A stretch of 64,000 bases of DNA from Manis javanica (GCF_040802235.1 NC_133172.1:31081738-31145737); one strand, 5' to 3'; counted from the first letter of the stretch, positions 34,797-48,730 are shown. Notes: generated by a model not told the origin, from the sequence alone. A program made the numbers and translations.

Positions 34797-35130
34797 ATTA
34801 CGGACTTAATTGTGTTCTCTCAAAATTCATATATTAAATCCCTAATCCCCAAAGTGGCTGTATTTGGAAATAGGTCCTTTAAAGATGTAATTAAAGTTAA
34901 AGAGTAGGGCTCTAACCCAACATGAGTGATAGCTTATAAGAAGAGAAAGAGATGCTAGAGGTGCACACACACAGAGGGAAGACCATGTGAGAACACAGCA
35001 AGAAAGTGATCAGCGACAAGCCAAGGAGAAGCCAAACCTGCTGACACCTTGACCTGAGCCTCCAGAACTGTAAAGAAATAAATTTTTACTGTTTAAGCCA
35101 CCTACTCTGTGGGGTTTTGTTATGGCTCTA
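34797..35130 (+). mobile_element. MaLR (MLT1/MST-type) LTR
   Basis: ATTCATATATTAAATCCCTA, GTATTTGGAAATAGGTCCTT, TATAAGAAGAGAAAGAGATG, CCATGTGAGAACACAGCAAG and CCTCCAGAACTGTAAAGAAA, ending TTTAAGCCACCTACTCTGTG. Standard order for a MaLR LTR. Solo. Confidence 0.7.
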
Positions 35131-36280
35131 GTTGGTCCCTCAAAGTAAAAACTATAGGAAAAAACCCCACAACAAATGGACATCTGTGTGTAAAGAGGCT
35201 GAGGGTATAAAATGCCAGGGAAAGGCAGACTCATCTTCAAGGAAGTATCTTGGATATCTCAAAATCCCATGCATTAACGAATAAGATAATGGGTAAACTG
35301 CCCAGTAATCTTTGGGTAAAGAGCATATAATAAAGAGATGAATAACCCCAATACAGGATACCTCAGCCAACAAGTACTCATCCCAGCACCACATACTGGG
35401 GAATAGTCACCCTGGGTGTGAGCATGTATATGGTGGAACTTGAATTGTATCTTCCCTTATGAGGTGGGAAATCCTCCATTAAAGGGTCATCTCTTAACAT
35501 AAGACATTGTTCTTTGACATTCATTTAGATGATTGACTGTAGATTTCTATATCACTTAGGACATTTTGGTAGGCAGCAAAAGTAAACTCAGCCTACATGA
35601 CTTAAACCAAAAAGGAATCATATAACAAAGGATCCTGTAAGTGAAAATTTCACAAGTCTAAGCATCTTCAGGCACAACTGGAAGCCAAAGCTTCAATAAC
35701 ATCATTAGGACATGGCTTTCCTCTTTGCTCAGACCCATTTTCCTCTATGTTGGTGTGATTGCCATCAAGCTCCTCCCTAATAATCCCATAACACATGCTA
35801 GTAGCTCGGAACTCATTTACTCTCTCATTTCATTGACTTCAATGGGACCACCGGAACAAATCACTATGTCCTTGAAAACTTGAGACTCTGATTGACCAGA
35901 CCAGTCACATGCCTGGAAGAAGTGGAAGCCTTGGCTTCACCTAGAGCGCACAGATTATTGCCGGAGAGTAAGGGAGGGGTACATCACCAACCAAAATATG
36001 AGGGCTGCTTTTTGTCCTCATATTTCTATTACCTTTACCAATGCTAAAGTGAACAGAAGGTTGGGTGCAAAACACAACCAATTTCCACTCTGACAGGACT
36101 TACTTTTGTAGGTAAATACCTGGTAATAACTCCCCAAGAGTAAAAGGAGGAAAGGTAGAGGCACTGTCCAAAGAAGACAGATCTAGACAGATACACCTGT
36201 TCTCAGTTGCATATGACAAATCCCCTCACCTACTGGGAAGGTGAAGTATCCAGCTCAAAAGTCACCTCCTGGACTTCTGG
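35130..36280. other. Intergenic; possible unassigned old repeat
   Basis: No gene. 35545-36000 (TTAGGACATTTTGGTAGGCA to ACCAACCAAAATATGAGGGC) has the look of an old interspersed repeat I have seen in mammals but cannot name. Confidence 0.35.
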
Positions 36281-37199
36281 TTTCAGTTTCAGTAACACGT
36301 AAAGAGCTTTGAAGTCATCACTCCCATCCTTACAAGATGAAAGCTAAAAAATACAAAAACCTGAAAAATCAATGTAATTTCTTGGACCAATTAGAGAATT
36401 GGGTTTTTGGGGCAAACTGATGTCCCAAAATCTGGGGAGACAGGCAAATATAGAGAACCACAGCCAGGATGAGCTTACTTGGAGCAGAAGCTAATGGTGT
36501 TATAACTGGTAGGACATTTAACTGGTAATTTTGGTGAACTGCTGGAGAATGAGTGTGAACTAAATCATGGGGGCCAAAGTTCTACGGATGCCTTTATACT
36601 TCCATGGGTTTTCAACTTCAGGAATCCCACCAGATTCTGACAGTGATGAGCCAAGACTAATCCCTTGTATTTCTCAAAGAGAAATTGAAAATAACATTTT
36701 GACATATACCCAGAGCATTCTCTATAACAAAGCCTATTCTCAAGTTAAAAGACTTTTACCAGAGTTTTATCTTGCAACTGCAGTGTCCTCTAGCCTCTCT
36801 ATCTCACCTAAGAAAGAGTAGAGAAAAATAAAGGTAAGAAACCCTTGTAAAGGTCACAGCCCAGGGACTCAGGCTCACCAAAACAATGATATTTAATAAT
36901 AAAATTATAGGAATCCCACCCTTCCCAGACAGATACCACCACAATAACAGGCTCCAGTGAAATAATAGTGACCTATAGCTGAAAAAGCTGCAAGGCTCAG
37001 ATTCTATTTAAGAAGGAAATTCTAGGAGAACCAAAAGACAACAAGAGAGACAAAAACAAGACACTAGAGAAATTTGAAGCCCATGGCACTTTTGCAAACA
37101 TTAAACATAGACCAGCATCTAATCAGATTAATATAAAACCTCATACTAAAGGCCTATATACCTAAGTTTCTATTACCCAACATATGATGTGTGACTTTC

Positions 37200-38150
37200 A
37201 ACAAAAAATTACAAGACATCATAAAAGGTGGGAAAAACACAGACTGTAGAGGTAAAAAAAAGCATCAGTACCAGACTCAAATATAACACAAATCTTGGAA
37301 TTATCAGACTAGAAATTTAAAATAATTTAATTAATATGCTAGGATCTCTATGGAAAAAGTAGACAACATGCAAGGACAGATGGGTGATGTAAACAGAAAG
37401 ATGGAAATTCTAAGAAAGAGTCAAAGGAGGTGCTAGAAAATAAATGAAGAATGCCTTTGGTTGGCTGATCAATAAATGGATGAGGAAAGAATCAGTGAAC
37501 TTGAAGGTATGTCAGTAGAAATCTCCCAAACTAAAACACAAAAAGAAAGAAGAAAAAAACAAAACAGACTACCCAAGAACTGCAGAACAATTTCAAAAGA
37601 TTTAACATACACATAATTGGAAAACCAGAAGGTGAAGAAAGAGAAGGGACCAGAAAAATATTTGAAGTCAAAAGGTTTGAGAATTTTCTAGAAATAATGA
37701 CAGGCACCAGACTACAGATCTAGGAAGTTTCAGAGGAACATTAAACAGGAAAAATCCCCAAAACTTTATGCCTAGGAATATCATATTCAAGCTTCCAAAA
37801 ACCAAAGAGATAATCTGGAAAGAAACCAAAGAAGACTAAAAGTCTTACCTATAGAGGAGCAAGGATAATAATTACAGTGGAATTCTCAGCAGAAACCATG
37901 AAAGCAACATGAAAGTGGAGTAAACATTTAAAATGTTGAATGAAAAAAATCTCACCAACCTAGAATTCTATGTCCCATGAGATCATGCTCCAAAATTGAA
38001 GAAATAAAGATTTCCTCAGATAAGTAAAAACAGAATTTATTAACAGCACAACTGCTTTGAAAGAAATGTTAAAAGAAGTTCTTCAGGAAGTAGGAAAATT
38101 ATATAGGTTAGAAACTAAGATCTACATGATAAAAGGAAAAGCATCAGAGA
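37200..38150 (+). pseudogene. Decayed ORF1 region of the old L1
   Basis: Includes CATGAAAGCAACATGAAAGT-like and GTTCTTCAGGAAGTAGGAAA blocks that match the L1M ORF1 3' part. No open frame of use. Confidence 0.5.
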
Positions 38151-38559
38151 AGAAATAAATAAGGTAAAATCTTTTATTTTTCATATTCTTAATTGATCAA
38201 ATAAATGTTTGTTTAAATAATTCTAATAATGTACTGTATGTTTATAGCATATGGACAAATGAAATCACTGATAGTAATTTTATAAGCAATTAGTGGGCAG
38301 AATTGGAAATTTTTTGTGTTATGGTAACTGTACTACCTGTGTAATGATATGGCGTTATTTGAAAGTAGACTTCAATTAGTTGTAAATGTATATTGAAAAC
38401 TATAAGGAAACTACTAAAATTTTTCTTTAAAAAGTATTTTTGATATACAAAGAGAGGTGAGAAAATGAAATCATATAAAATGCTCAATTAAAACCAGAGA
38501 AGGTTGGGGGTCAGATATTTAGGTAGAAAGAACAAATGCAACAAATAGAAAACAGTTAC

Positions 38560-41500
38560 AAACAAAATAGATATTGATAAATACTTCAAATGTGAATGAC
38601 GTAAGTATACCAATTAAAAGAGATGTCAGAGTGAATGACAAAACAAGACCCAACTGTGTTATCTAAAAGCAACCCACTTTAAATATAAAGACATAAATAG
38701 GTTAAAAGTAAATTATTTAAAAAAGATATACCATACTAACACCCATGAAAAAAAAAGACGATTTATACTCCAGAACAAAGAAAATCATCAGAGATAAAGA
38801 GGGAATTACATAATGATAAAGAGAATTATATAATTTCTCCAAAAAGACATAATCCTTAATGTATATGCACCTAACAACAGAGTGTCAAAATACATGACCA
38901 AAAATGGATAGTACTGCATGGAGAAATAGATAAATCCACTCTTATAGCTGGAGACTTCAACATTGCTCTTTCAGCAATCAATAGATCACATCATCAGAAA
39001 TTCAGTAAGAATATACTCGACCTGAACAACACTATCAAGCAACTTGATCTAATTGACATTTATAGAACACTCCATCCAACAACAGCAGACTATACATTTT
39101 TCTCAAGTTCAAATGGAATATTCATCAAAATATGCCACTATTTCAACATAGAAATCATATAAAATATGTTCTCAGACCACAATAGAATTAAGCTAGAAAT
39201 CAATAACAGAAAGATAATTGGGAAATCCTCAAATACGTGGACATTAAACAACACACTTCAAAATATCACATTGGTCAAAGAATAAGTCTCAAAAGAAATT
39301 TAGATATATGTTGAACTAAATGAAAGTGAAAATAGACCTTATCAAAATGTGTGAAATGCAACAAAAACAGTATTTAGGCAAAAATTTATAACATTAACAT
39401 TTTATAAATTATAGTACAGATTAAAGAAGAAGAAAGATCTAAAATCAATAATCTAAGCTTCCACATTAGGAAACTAAAATCAAAAGAAAAATAATAAAAA
39501 TAGGTCAGAAATATATAAAATTGAAACAGAAGAAAATCAATGAAACCAAAATCTGATTCTTTGAAAAGGTTAATAAAATTGATAAACCTGTAGTCAGGCT
39601 AACCAAGAAAAACAAGAGAGATGACATGAATTATTAATATCAGAAATAAAAAGGGATCATCACTACTGATTCCTTGGACTTGAGAAAATCATAAAGGAAT
39701 AAGTATGCCCACAAATTTGATAACTTGTATGAAACGGAACTATACCTTGAAAGATGCAAACTATCAAAACTCATACAAGGAGAAACATAATCTGAATAGA
39801 TTATCTATATCTATTAAAGAAATTTTATCCTTAGTTAATAGCCTTAAAAAGAAAGCACCAAGTCCAGATAGTCTCACTGGTGAATTCTACCAAAGGTTTA
39901 AGAAAATTTTTCTATAGTCTTTTGTAGAAAATTCTGCAAATTTTCTACAATCTCTTCCAGAGAAAAAGAGCAGAGGAAATACTTTCTAACTCATTCTATG
40001 AGGACAGCGTTATCTTAATACCAAAACCCAATAAAGACATTACAGGAAAACCACAGACCAATATCTCTCATGAGCATAGATGAGAAAATCCTCAACAAAA
40101 TATTAGCAAATCAAATATAATGTATAAAAAGAACTATAGAATGCCAGTCAAATGGCATTTATTCCAGATATACAAGCCTGATTTAATATTCAAAAATCAA
40201 ATTAACCCATGAGATCAAAATAACCCACCAACATTGATAGGTTAAAGAAAAATCATATGATATCAATTGATTCAGAAAAGACATTTGACAAATTCAATAC
40301 ACATTCATGATAAACTCTCAGCAAACTTGGAATAGAGGTGAACTTTCTCAATTTGATAAAGGACATTTACAAAAATCCTACAGCTAACATCATATGTGGT
40401 AGTGAAAAATGGGGTGCTTTCCCCTTAAGATTGGGAACAAGGAAAGGATGTCCCTTCTCATCATTTTTATTCAGTGTTGTACTAGAATTCCCAGCTAATG
40501 AAATAAATAAGAATAGGAAATAAAAGCTGTACATATTAGAAAGAAATAAATAAAACAGCTTTTGTTTGCAGGTGACATGTATTTGTGTACAGAAAATCCC
40601 AAAAAATCAATATGAAAACTTCTGGAACTCATAGGCTTGACTGCAGGTTACAAGGTTAATATTCAAAAGTCAATTCCTTATCTCTATACCAGCAATGAAC
40701 AATTAGAAATACCATTAAAACACCATAAAAATTAAAAACACAGTACCATTTAAAATACTGTTGGAAATATTAAATACTTGGGTATAAATCTAACAAAATA
40801 TGAGCAGTATCTATATGCATAAAACTACAAAACTCTGATGAAAGAAATCAAACAAGATCTAAATAATGAAGGAATATTACATGTACATGGATTGCAAGAT
40901 CATGTTAAGATGTTGATTCTTCCCAATTTGATCTATAGATTCAATGCAGTATCAGTCAAAATCTCAGCAAACTACTTTGTAGATATTGGTAAAGTTTTCT
41001 AAAGCTTATATGGACAAAGACCTAGGATAGATAATACCATACTAAAAAAAAAACAAAGTTGGAGAACTGACACTACTCAATAAAGCAACAATAATCAAGA
41101 CAGCGTAGTATTGGTGAAAGACTAGACACATAGATTAATGGAACAGAAGAGCCCAGAAATAGACTCACACAAATATAATCAACTGATCTTTGACAAAGAA
41201 ACAAAGCCAAGTTAGTAAAGAATAGTCTTTTCAACAAATGGTTCTGGGAGAATTGGGCATCTAGATGCAAAAGTATAATCTAGACACAGACCTTACACCT
41301 TTTCCAAAAATTAACCCAAATAGACCCTATACATAAAGTACAAAACCATTAAATTTCTTCTAAAAATCACAGAAGAACTAGGTGACCATGGGTTTGGTGA
41401 ATTAGTTTATAAATAGAGATGCCAAAGCACAATTCATGAAAGAAAAAATTGGTTATTTGGACTTTATTAAAATGTGAAACTTATGCTCTGCAAAAGTCAC

Positions 41501-42330
41501 TGTTCACAGAATGAAAATACAGTCCACACTGAGAGAAAATATTTTCAAAACAAATATCTGACAAATATCTGATACAACAAAACTTGTATCCAAAACAGAT
41601 GAAGAATTTTTAAGTCTCAACATTAACACAACAAAACAACCAATTTTTAAATGGACAAATAATCTGAACACATACCTCACTAAAGAAAATGTTAAATGGC
41701 AAATAATCACATTAAAAAAAGCTCAACATCATTTGCCAATATTAAATTGCAAATTGAAACAACAATGGGGTACTATAGAACTATCAGAATGGCTAAAATC
41801 CAAAAAAATTAATAATACCAAATGCTAATGATAATGCAGAGCAAAAGGAACTCTGATTCATTGTTGGTAGGGATACAAAATAATGTAGCCATTTTGGAAG
41901 ATAACTTGGCAGTTTCCTATTAGACTGAACATGATCTTAACCATGTGATTCAGCAATTGCCTCCTGGGTATTTACCCAACTAATTTAAAAGTGTATGTCC
42001 ACACAAAAACCTGTATGAAAATATATATAGAATCTTGATTGATTAATTGCCAAAAACTGGAAGTCACCAAGATGCCCTTCAAAAGGTGCCCTTCAATGGA
42101 TAAGCAAACTCCTATGTCTACATAATGGAATATTACACATCAATACAAAGAATGAGTTATCAAGCATGTAAAGACATCGTACCTTAAATATGTATTGCCA
42201 CATGAAAAAAGACAGTCTAAGAAGGCTACATGGACATGCCCAATAATTCTAATTATACAACATTTTGTAAAAAGCAAAACTATAGAGACAGGAAAAAGTT
42301 TGCCAGGCATTGGGGGAGAAGAGGGAGAAG
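38560..42330 (+). pseudogene. Decayed ORF2 of the old L1
   Basis: Endonuclease remnants, then reverse-transcriptase pieces: SLTGEFYQRFK near 39870, a degenerate RPISLMS block near 40050, and FAGD at 40564-40575, where the catalytic FADD has lost its first aspartate. Many stops. The C-terminal region continues to about 42330. Confidence 0.7.
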
Positions 42331-42869
42331 GGATGAGTATATAAAGCACAGGGGATTTCTAAAGCAGTGAAACTGCTCTGTGTGATACTTTAATAATGGA
42401 TACATGACATTTCAACATAATTTGTTGTAGCCCATAGAAATTTACAGTACAAAGAACTAACCTTAATATATGAAGATTTTTTTAAATTAGGATGTTGGGG
42501 GAATCACAGGAAGGAATACAGACTATGATAAAAGAATCTACCTGTATTGTAAGTGTATGGAGCAGCCTCAGTGAAGAGGGTAGGGAAAAAAGGTGCCAAC
42601 CTACGTAACTGGAAATGAGTGGAGTTGGTAAGACTAAAGGCAAAAAAAGCTTCACAGTTATTTCCTATAGGGGCAGCATAGGTTAATAATTCTGAATCCA
42701 CTATAAATGTATGCTGGGACTGAACAATTAAGTATATAGATGTTGGATGGTGGGAGCCAAATTTCTTACTGTTAAAGCAGAAATTTACAGGTAAGCAAGG
42801 GAAGGTGGCAAGAATGATCCAAATGATAATAGATTAGGTTGAACACATCGGTATGAACTCATCTTTAGT

Positions 42870-43025
42870 TTAATATCATAATGTATATATATTATATATA
42901 ATATAATTTACATAATAATAATATATATGATATAATAATATATATTATATATATATACACACACAGATGGTTACATATAGAAATACTATAGATGTATATA
43001 TACAGGTGGGTTAGTATACATACAT
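42870..43025. repeat. AT-rich dinucleotide tract
   Basis: Irregular TATATA and ATAATA runs inside the old L1 3' UTR, grading into CACACA and ATACATACAT. Confidence 0.85.
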
Positions 43026-43876
43026 ACATTTTCTTGTTCTGGCAGCTGAGATGTTCTAAAGAAATTCCACTCCAATAGCATTGAGCACACCTAGTGCCCA
43101 GACCTTGGTTTCTAATACTATTCTTCAATAAAGGAACCAGGATTCCCTGAAGAAATGGCGGATTCTAGGACTGGGGAAGGAAATATCCACGATGAGCCTC
43201 AAGCACCTTGTAGTGCCAAAAAAGTGAGGAAGTTAAAAGAGCAATTACATTGAAGGGGGTACATCAAAGAAACAGGGGCCAAATAAAAGAGCTCCTAATG
43301 GCCAAAGTCAGACTGATTTGAGCAACAAAATAAAGTAGTATTGAATTATAACACAAACTATAAAATAATATCCATCAGTCCATACTGATATAAATGAATG
43401 ACTGAATAAATAAGTAAATGAGGGAGAAGTAACAATCTCCCTTGCAGAAGAATTCCAAATAAGTCATATAGATATGTACTCACCTCTCAAGGAGTGTTGC
43501 ACATACTACCTTCCTTCCCAATACAGCAGGGCAAGGAGAGAGAGCAAGTTTACTTCGCTGTGGAGGAGCCGGCAAGCACTGCACCTGCCAGGCAACTACG
43601 GCTGCCATCAGTGGGGATGAGTCATGTTGATGGTACGTACCTTTGATAGGGTGTGAGGAAAAAGGGAGCTTTATTTATGTGGTCTTCCTCCCCCAAAACC
43701 CATAATTCCACTCTAATCATGAGAAAAACATTAGGCAAATTCCAATAAAAGGACATATTACAAAAAACTTGAATAGTACTCCTCAAAACTGTCAAAGTCA
43801 TCAAAAACAAGAAAAGTTCTGAGAAATGGTCACAGTCAAGAGGAGGCTAAGGAGACAAGATGTATTTAGTGGCATT

Positions 43877-44202
43877 CTGGATGAGATCCTAGAACAGAAA
43901 AAGACACTAAGTAAAATCTAAGGAAACCAGAAAGAAGCATGGGCTTTGGTTAATAATAATGAATTAATTTTTGTTCATTAGTTCTCACAAATGTACCACT
44001 CTAATGTATGATATGAATAATAGAAGAAAGTGGTAAGAGCTGGATGAGATCCTAGAACAGAAAAAGACACTAAGTAAAATCTAAGGAAACCAGAAAGAAG
44101 CATGGGCTTTGGTTAATAATAATGAATTAATTTTTGTTCATTAGTTCTCACAAATGTACCACTCTAATGTATGATATGAATAATAGAAGAAAGTGGTAAG
44201 AG
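43877..44202 (+). repeat. Exact 163-bp tandem duplication
   Basis: 43877-44039 and 44040-44202 are identical base for base (CTGGATGAGATCCTAGAACA ... AAGTGGTAAGAG), head to tail with no spacer, inside the old L1 3' UTR. Confidence 0.98.
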
Positions 44203-44299
44203 TATATTGGGGAATTCTCTGTACTATCTTCTCAACTTTTCTATGAAACTAAAACTATCCTAAAAAAATTAAGTCTATTAAAAACAAAACAAAGACAAC

Positions 44300-45300
44300 T
44301 TCTCCCTGAAGCCCCCTGCTTCTTTCAAGATCCCATGGGACTTGCCACCTCCTCCTACCACGCACTGGCTGAATTTTCCCATGAAGCCTCGCCTCTCCAG
44401 TCCCTTAGCCTCCCCAGAGCACTGATCCTGTCATCCTTGACTTACTAAACCTGCCATCATTTGAAAAATTGCATTTTCTGAGAACTGTTTTGGAGACAAT
44501 AACCACCTGTGCTTACAAGCAGATGTTCTGGTCTCTTCCAGAAACAGCCTGTCCTACTGCCGTCTCCAGAGACCCTGCTGTTCACACTCAGGGCCCCACG
44601 TGTCCAGTGGACCTGCTACCTTTTCAGAGGCAGGGAACACATTGACCACTCCAGGACAAAACTCCATACCCAGAGTCAGTTACAGCCCCTCTCCTTGTCC
44701 AGCTGTTCTCCACCTAATCTCTGGGGCTCAGGGGTTCTCTTTGCCTCAGTAGGGATCAGGTGCTTAGGATCAGAAAGTCTGCTTCAGTCTGGATTGTTTT
44801 CCTGAGACCGAAGCAGTGAAGTGGTTCTATTTTTAAATCCCTTGGTTTCTCTCTGTCTTGCTCAGAAGGTGGCTGGTGCCACAGGATCCTGTTCAGGATA
44901 AATGCTCTGTCTTTTGCTATTCCCTCTCTCCTCTGCTTTTATGCCATTGCCAATACCAGCCTCCCTCTGGTGCTGCCAAGGGAAGCCAGGCTCATAATTT
45001 TTCCAGAGAAGGCTTCAGAGAGAAAGAAATTAAGTTCCATCAAAGTGTCATTCAGGTCTGTCTGAGTCGCATGGGTGTTGGGGTGTAGGTGAGAGGAGCA
45101 TAATGAGACAGCCCCTGTGCTCAGTGGTCTCCCTTTCCTCTCCCACCCCCGACCACACCAGAGAACAGCCCCTGCTGGACCGCAGGCTTTATTATGTGAC
45201 AGCAGGAACTAATGTCAGGAGAGGTCCATCCTGTCAATCACAGCAGCAGCCTCAAGAGGAGAGATTTGGCTACAGGAACACACACATGCCTGCTCGCGGG
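44300..45300. other. Intergenic, nothing recognised
   Basis: No gene or repeat recognised. Higher G+C than its surroundings. Confidence 0.4.
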
Positions 45301-45311
45301 CGAGAGAGAGA

Positions 45312-45356
<45 letters not shown>
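45301..45356. repeat. (GA)n microsatellite
   Basis: About 56 bases of GA repeats with one GTGA interruption. Purine-only on the plus strand. Confidence 0.97.
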
Positions 45357-45360
<4 letters not shown>

Positions 45361-45599
45361 GGGGGAAGAAATCACTGAAGTCTGTAACATGGTAGCACTT
45401 CCAAAGAGCTTTCCCTGCCTTGTCTCTGTGTTTCACCTCAGCCAGTTCATCTCTGCTCAGGGCTGTTGACCCACCTTAACACACATGAAACCTAAGTTTG
45501 TTCCTCCAGCTCAGACCTGTCCCCTGGCCTGCAACCCTGATCTCTGGCTGCCTATTTGACATCAGTGTCTCAAAGGAACCGCAAATGCAACATGTCGCA

Positions 45600-46290
45600 A
45601 ATTGACCTCACAATCCCTCCTACGCCCAGATCTAGCTTTCCTCTCCACGAGTGACAGTGTTGCCCACCCTACAGCACAAACAGAAATCTTGGAGAAATCA
45701 GAGACCACCCTTAGTACCCTCTTTCACTTACTTCCATGTCTTAATTCATCACTAGTCCTAACACTTTATTTAATTCTTCGATATTTCTCAGATCCATCTG
45801 CTGCTGTGCAACCTCACTGTCATTGTTGTAATCCTAGCTGTCTTTATCCCCATCCCTGGATGACTGTCAAAACGTCACCACTGGACCACCTGCCTCCTTT
45901 CAAGCCTTTCTCCTCCCAGCAGCCAGCCTCATCCTCTTTTGCCCCTAAACATCGGGTAACATTGGCCCTTCCAGTACTGCCACAGATCCATGATGTTTAC
46001 CACCTTGGGGGTCATACATGTGCTGTTTCTTCTACCTGGAGTGCATTCCCAACCTTGGCCTAGTTCATTCCTAATCACACTTCAGATCTCAGCTTGAAAT
46101 CAGACTCCTTACAGCCCAGGCAGTTCCTTCACCACCTATCATTCTGTCATTATACAACTCTACATAATGGCTGCGCTAAGATATGCCTATTGGTTCAGGG
46201 GCAGGGATGTATCTATTTAGTTCATACTATAATTCCAGCACCTGAAACAGTGTCTAGTTCCTAATAGGGGCCCAATAACTGCTTTTTACT
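45600..46290 (+). mobile_element. L2 LINE fragment
   Basis: CTGCTGTGCAACCTCACTGT, CTCCTCCCAGCAGCCAGCCT and the CTTCTACCTGGAGTGCATTC block, ending CCTAATAGGGGCCCAATAAC. The 153-codon frame at 45602-46063 lies wholly inside and is a relic, not a gene. Confidence 0.6.
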
Positions 46291-46299
46291 TAAATTAAT

Positions 46300-46450
46300 G
46301 GATCCTCCCAAAGAAATAGGCTTTTATTATCCTGCTTTCTATCTATACAGCTCAGACACTCTACAACTTATCCATGTCACACAGATGTTTATAGCAGAGC
46401 CCGAATTTGAACAGGTCAAGTCGCCTCTAAAACCTGTGCTCCTGATCAAT
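46300..46450 (-). repeat. Possible MIR fragment
   Basis: GAAATAGGCTTTTATTATCC and the CCCGAATTTGAACAGGTC block resemble a diverged MIR in reverse. Confidence 0.35.
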
Positions 46451-46669
46451 TATTTTGTCCTCACCTGTCCCAGGAAGTTCCTAAGGCATCTTTCCTCCTG
46501 AACATATATTACCCACAGTGGGGGAGAGGATAACAAACCATACAGAAACCTGAGCCAGAGGTTGTGGAAGAGATGTGCAAAAATCCCATGGAGAGAGCAT
46601 TTGGATCACTGTCCTCTCAGCTTTCATATACCCACACCCTCTCCTTTTTGTATTACCAATAAAGCTAAC

Positions 46670-46905
46670 ATTGACCTGAGTATCTACTATATGCCTGGCA
46701 CTATTTTAAGGGCTTAACATGTATTCATTTAATTAATCCTTACCGGAATCTTAGGCATGATCAATATCCCCATCTTTCAGATGAAAAAACTGAGGCCCAG
46801 ACAAAAACAAATACTTGCTGAAAGCTACACCATGGATCATGGCAGACCTGGGATATGAACCCAGGCAGCCTGGCTTCAGAGCTCACACTTCTGGCTACAC
46901 TTCAT
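46670..46905 (-). repeat. MIR, nearly complete
   Basis: TGAGTATCTACTATATGCCT, TTTCAGATGAAAAAACTGAG, CTGGGATATGAACCCAGGCA and TGGCTTCAGAGCTCACACTT: MIR order in reverse. Confidence 0.75.
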
Positions 46906-48120
46906 CCTCAGGAACTTTCTCAGCTGCATTGTCCAGCATTAGTGTGATGGACAGTCATGACACCCAGCCAGCCTAGATGAAGTAAGCCTCTCTCCATGAA
47001 TGTTAAATGTTGAGCCTAGTGACACAATGCAAATTCTATCACTGATACATCCCAGAGGTAAACTCCTGAAGGGATTGCCACCAGTTCCTGCCCCCAAGGT
47101 CCTCACCTCAGGGCTGTCTAGCTTCCTAGCTTTTCCTGAACCTAGTTCTCCAGTTTCTGCTTCAATCCCATGGGCCGCCACTAGGCATATGAAGAAATTC
47201 CTCTTCTGCTTAAAACAGCCACATTTTGTCCCTTACAACTGAAGTGTCCTAAAAGACACTTTCCAGAGCTCTGAGTTTAGGCTCCAATCAGAAGATTATG
47301 AACTCAGGCCTTTGATGTGCACCAGCAGGTTTTCTTACACTTGGAAAGCTGATATCCTAACAAAAAGAATGCAGCAGGGAGCTCAGTCTGTCACAAGGAC
47401 AGCTGTAGGAGCTCCTGAAAGGTGAGCAGGGGCCTCCAAGACCAGGTCAGGAGGGCCTGGGCTGCGCAACCCAGGGAGTAGGGGAGGGAGAGAAGAAGCT
47501 GAGTTCTCCCAACCAGGGGACAGGCAAGCCCGAGAATGGCAAAGGTCAGGAAGGGACAGCAGGTAAGACGGCTTTGGCATTGTGAAGAACCAAACTAAAA
47601 TGAGATGAGTCAGGCAGGCATGCTCTCCAGCAGGGACAATTTATACAACAGCTCTGGTGAAGTCACCTTCATTACCAGCACAGAAGCCATGCAGAAACAC
47701 CATGTGCTGCAATGGACTGTTACCATTAAGCGGAAGTAAAGGATGCAGTCACCGAACAGCCTCCCAAACATCCTATTGAGAGTCAAATATGTTAGCCAGT
47801 GTCAACACAGGCAGGACCCTCTTTCTCCTGCAAAGTGAGCTGACACTGTTTATACTTCTCAGATGATCTCCTTGGTATTAAAGAAGTAACAACCTTTGTA
47901 TAATCAAATTTCATTATGGGAAATAATAAGTAACCCTGTTCTCCTACCACATTCTACTTTACCCTGAAAATCACACATTCCAAGAAAGATGAGATGCTGA
48001 TTCAGCACACTTGTATTCACTACCTCCACGCCATTAGCCCAGGCTAGCTGTTGGGAGCAAATGTTGGCAAAACTGGGCTGCACATCAAATGTGTATGTGT
48101 AACATACAAATGGGATGTGT
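46905..48120. other. Intergenic, nothing recognised
   Basis: No gene or repeat recognised. The opposed frames near 46939-47242 show no domain. Confidence 0.4.
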
Positions 48121-48212
48121 AACAATGCAGAACCCCCTGACCCAGCACAGAGCTACTGAATTAGAATCTCCAGGGTCAGGAAGCAGCAGCATACTTTACA
48201 CAAGCTCCCAGG
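48120..48212. repeat. MER5/MER20-type hAT relic
   Basis: CTACTGAATTAGAATCTCCA and CACAAGCTCCCAGGTGAAGA match the inner part of these non-autonomous hAT elements. Confidence 0.5.
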
Positions 48213-48730
48213 TGAAGAGTAACAAGGACAGACAGGTAGTCAGGTAAAGTGGAGTGGGGGACAGATCTTGAGGAGCTATGATAGATAGTTTACATTTTAT
48301 TCTAAATCAGCAGGGAAACCATTTGGAAGTTTGAGCAGGAGTGCCATGATCTGACATATAGCAGGATCATGCTGTGCCTGCTGTAGGGAGAAGAGAGGTT
48401 GTGTAGCAAGGGCTCCAGCCAGGAGACAAGTTGGGTGATTGCAATTACACAAAGGAGAGATGTTGGTGGCCTAGATCAGCTGACTATTGGATTATTTTGA
48501 AGGTAGAGCTATTAGGATTTGCTGATGGATTATATGTTGGGTATAAAAGAGAAGGAGGAATCAAGGATAGTGCCAGGGTTTCTGGTCTGAGCTACTGGAA
48601 GAATGAGGTTGCCATTAAGTGAGATGAAAAAGACTGGCAGGAGCAGATTTGGGGAGAGACTATCAAGGGCTCCACTTTGAATGTCATATATAAGATGCCC
48701 ATTAGCTATGTGACTGGAGAATTGGTGTAA
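48212..48730 (-). mobile_element. L2 LINE fragment
   Basis: In reverse: TTTACATTTTATTCTAAATC, GGAGTGCCATGATCTGACAT, GTAGAGCTATTAGGATTTGC and GGTTTCTGGTCTGAGCTACT. Confidence 0.6.

Larger units (their letters stand above)
36280..44290 (+). mobile_element. Old, nearly complete L1
   Basis: About 8 kb in forward order: 5' region (36280-37200), ORF1-like part (37200-38150), ORF2 relic (38560-42330) and a long 3' UTR (42330-44290) ending in an A-rich tail (TTAAGTCTATTAAAAACAAA). Much more diverged than the L1 at 1861. Reading frames are broken throughout. Older L1M-type subfamily, from memory. Confidence 0.8.

Noticed and set aside
45602-46063. 153-codon open frame as a gene
   Set aside because: It lies entirely in an L2 LINE fragment and has no known domain.
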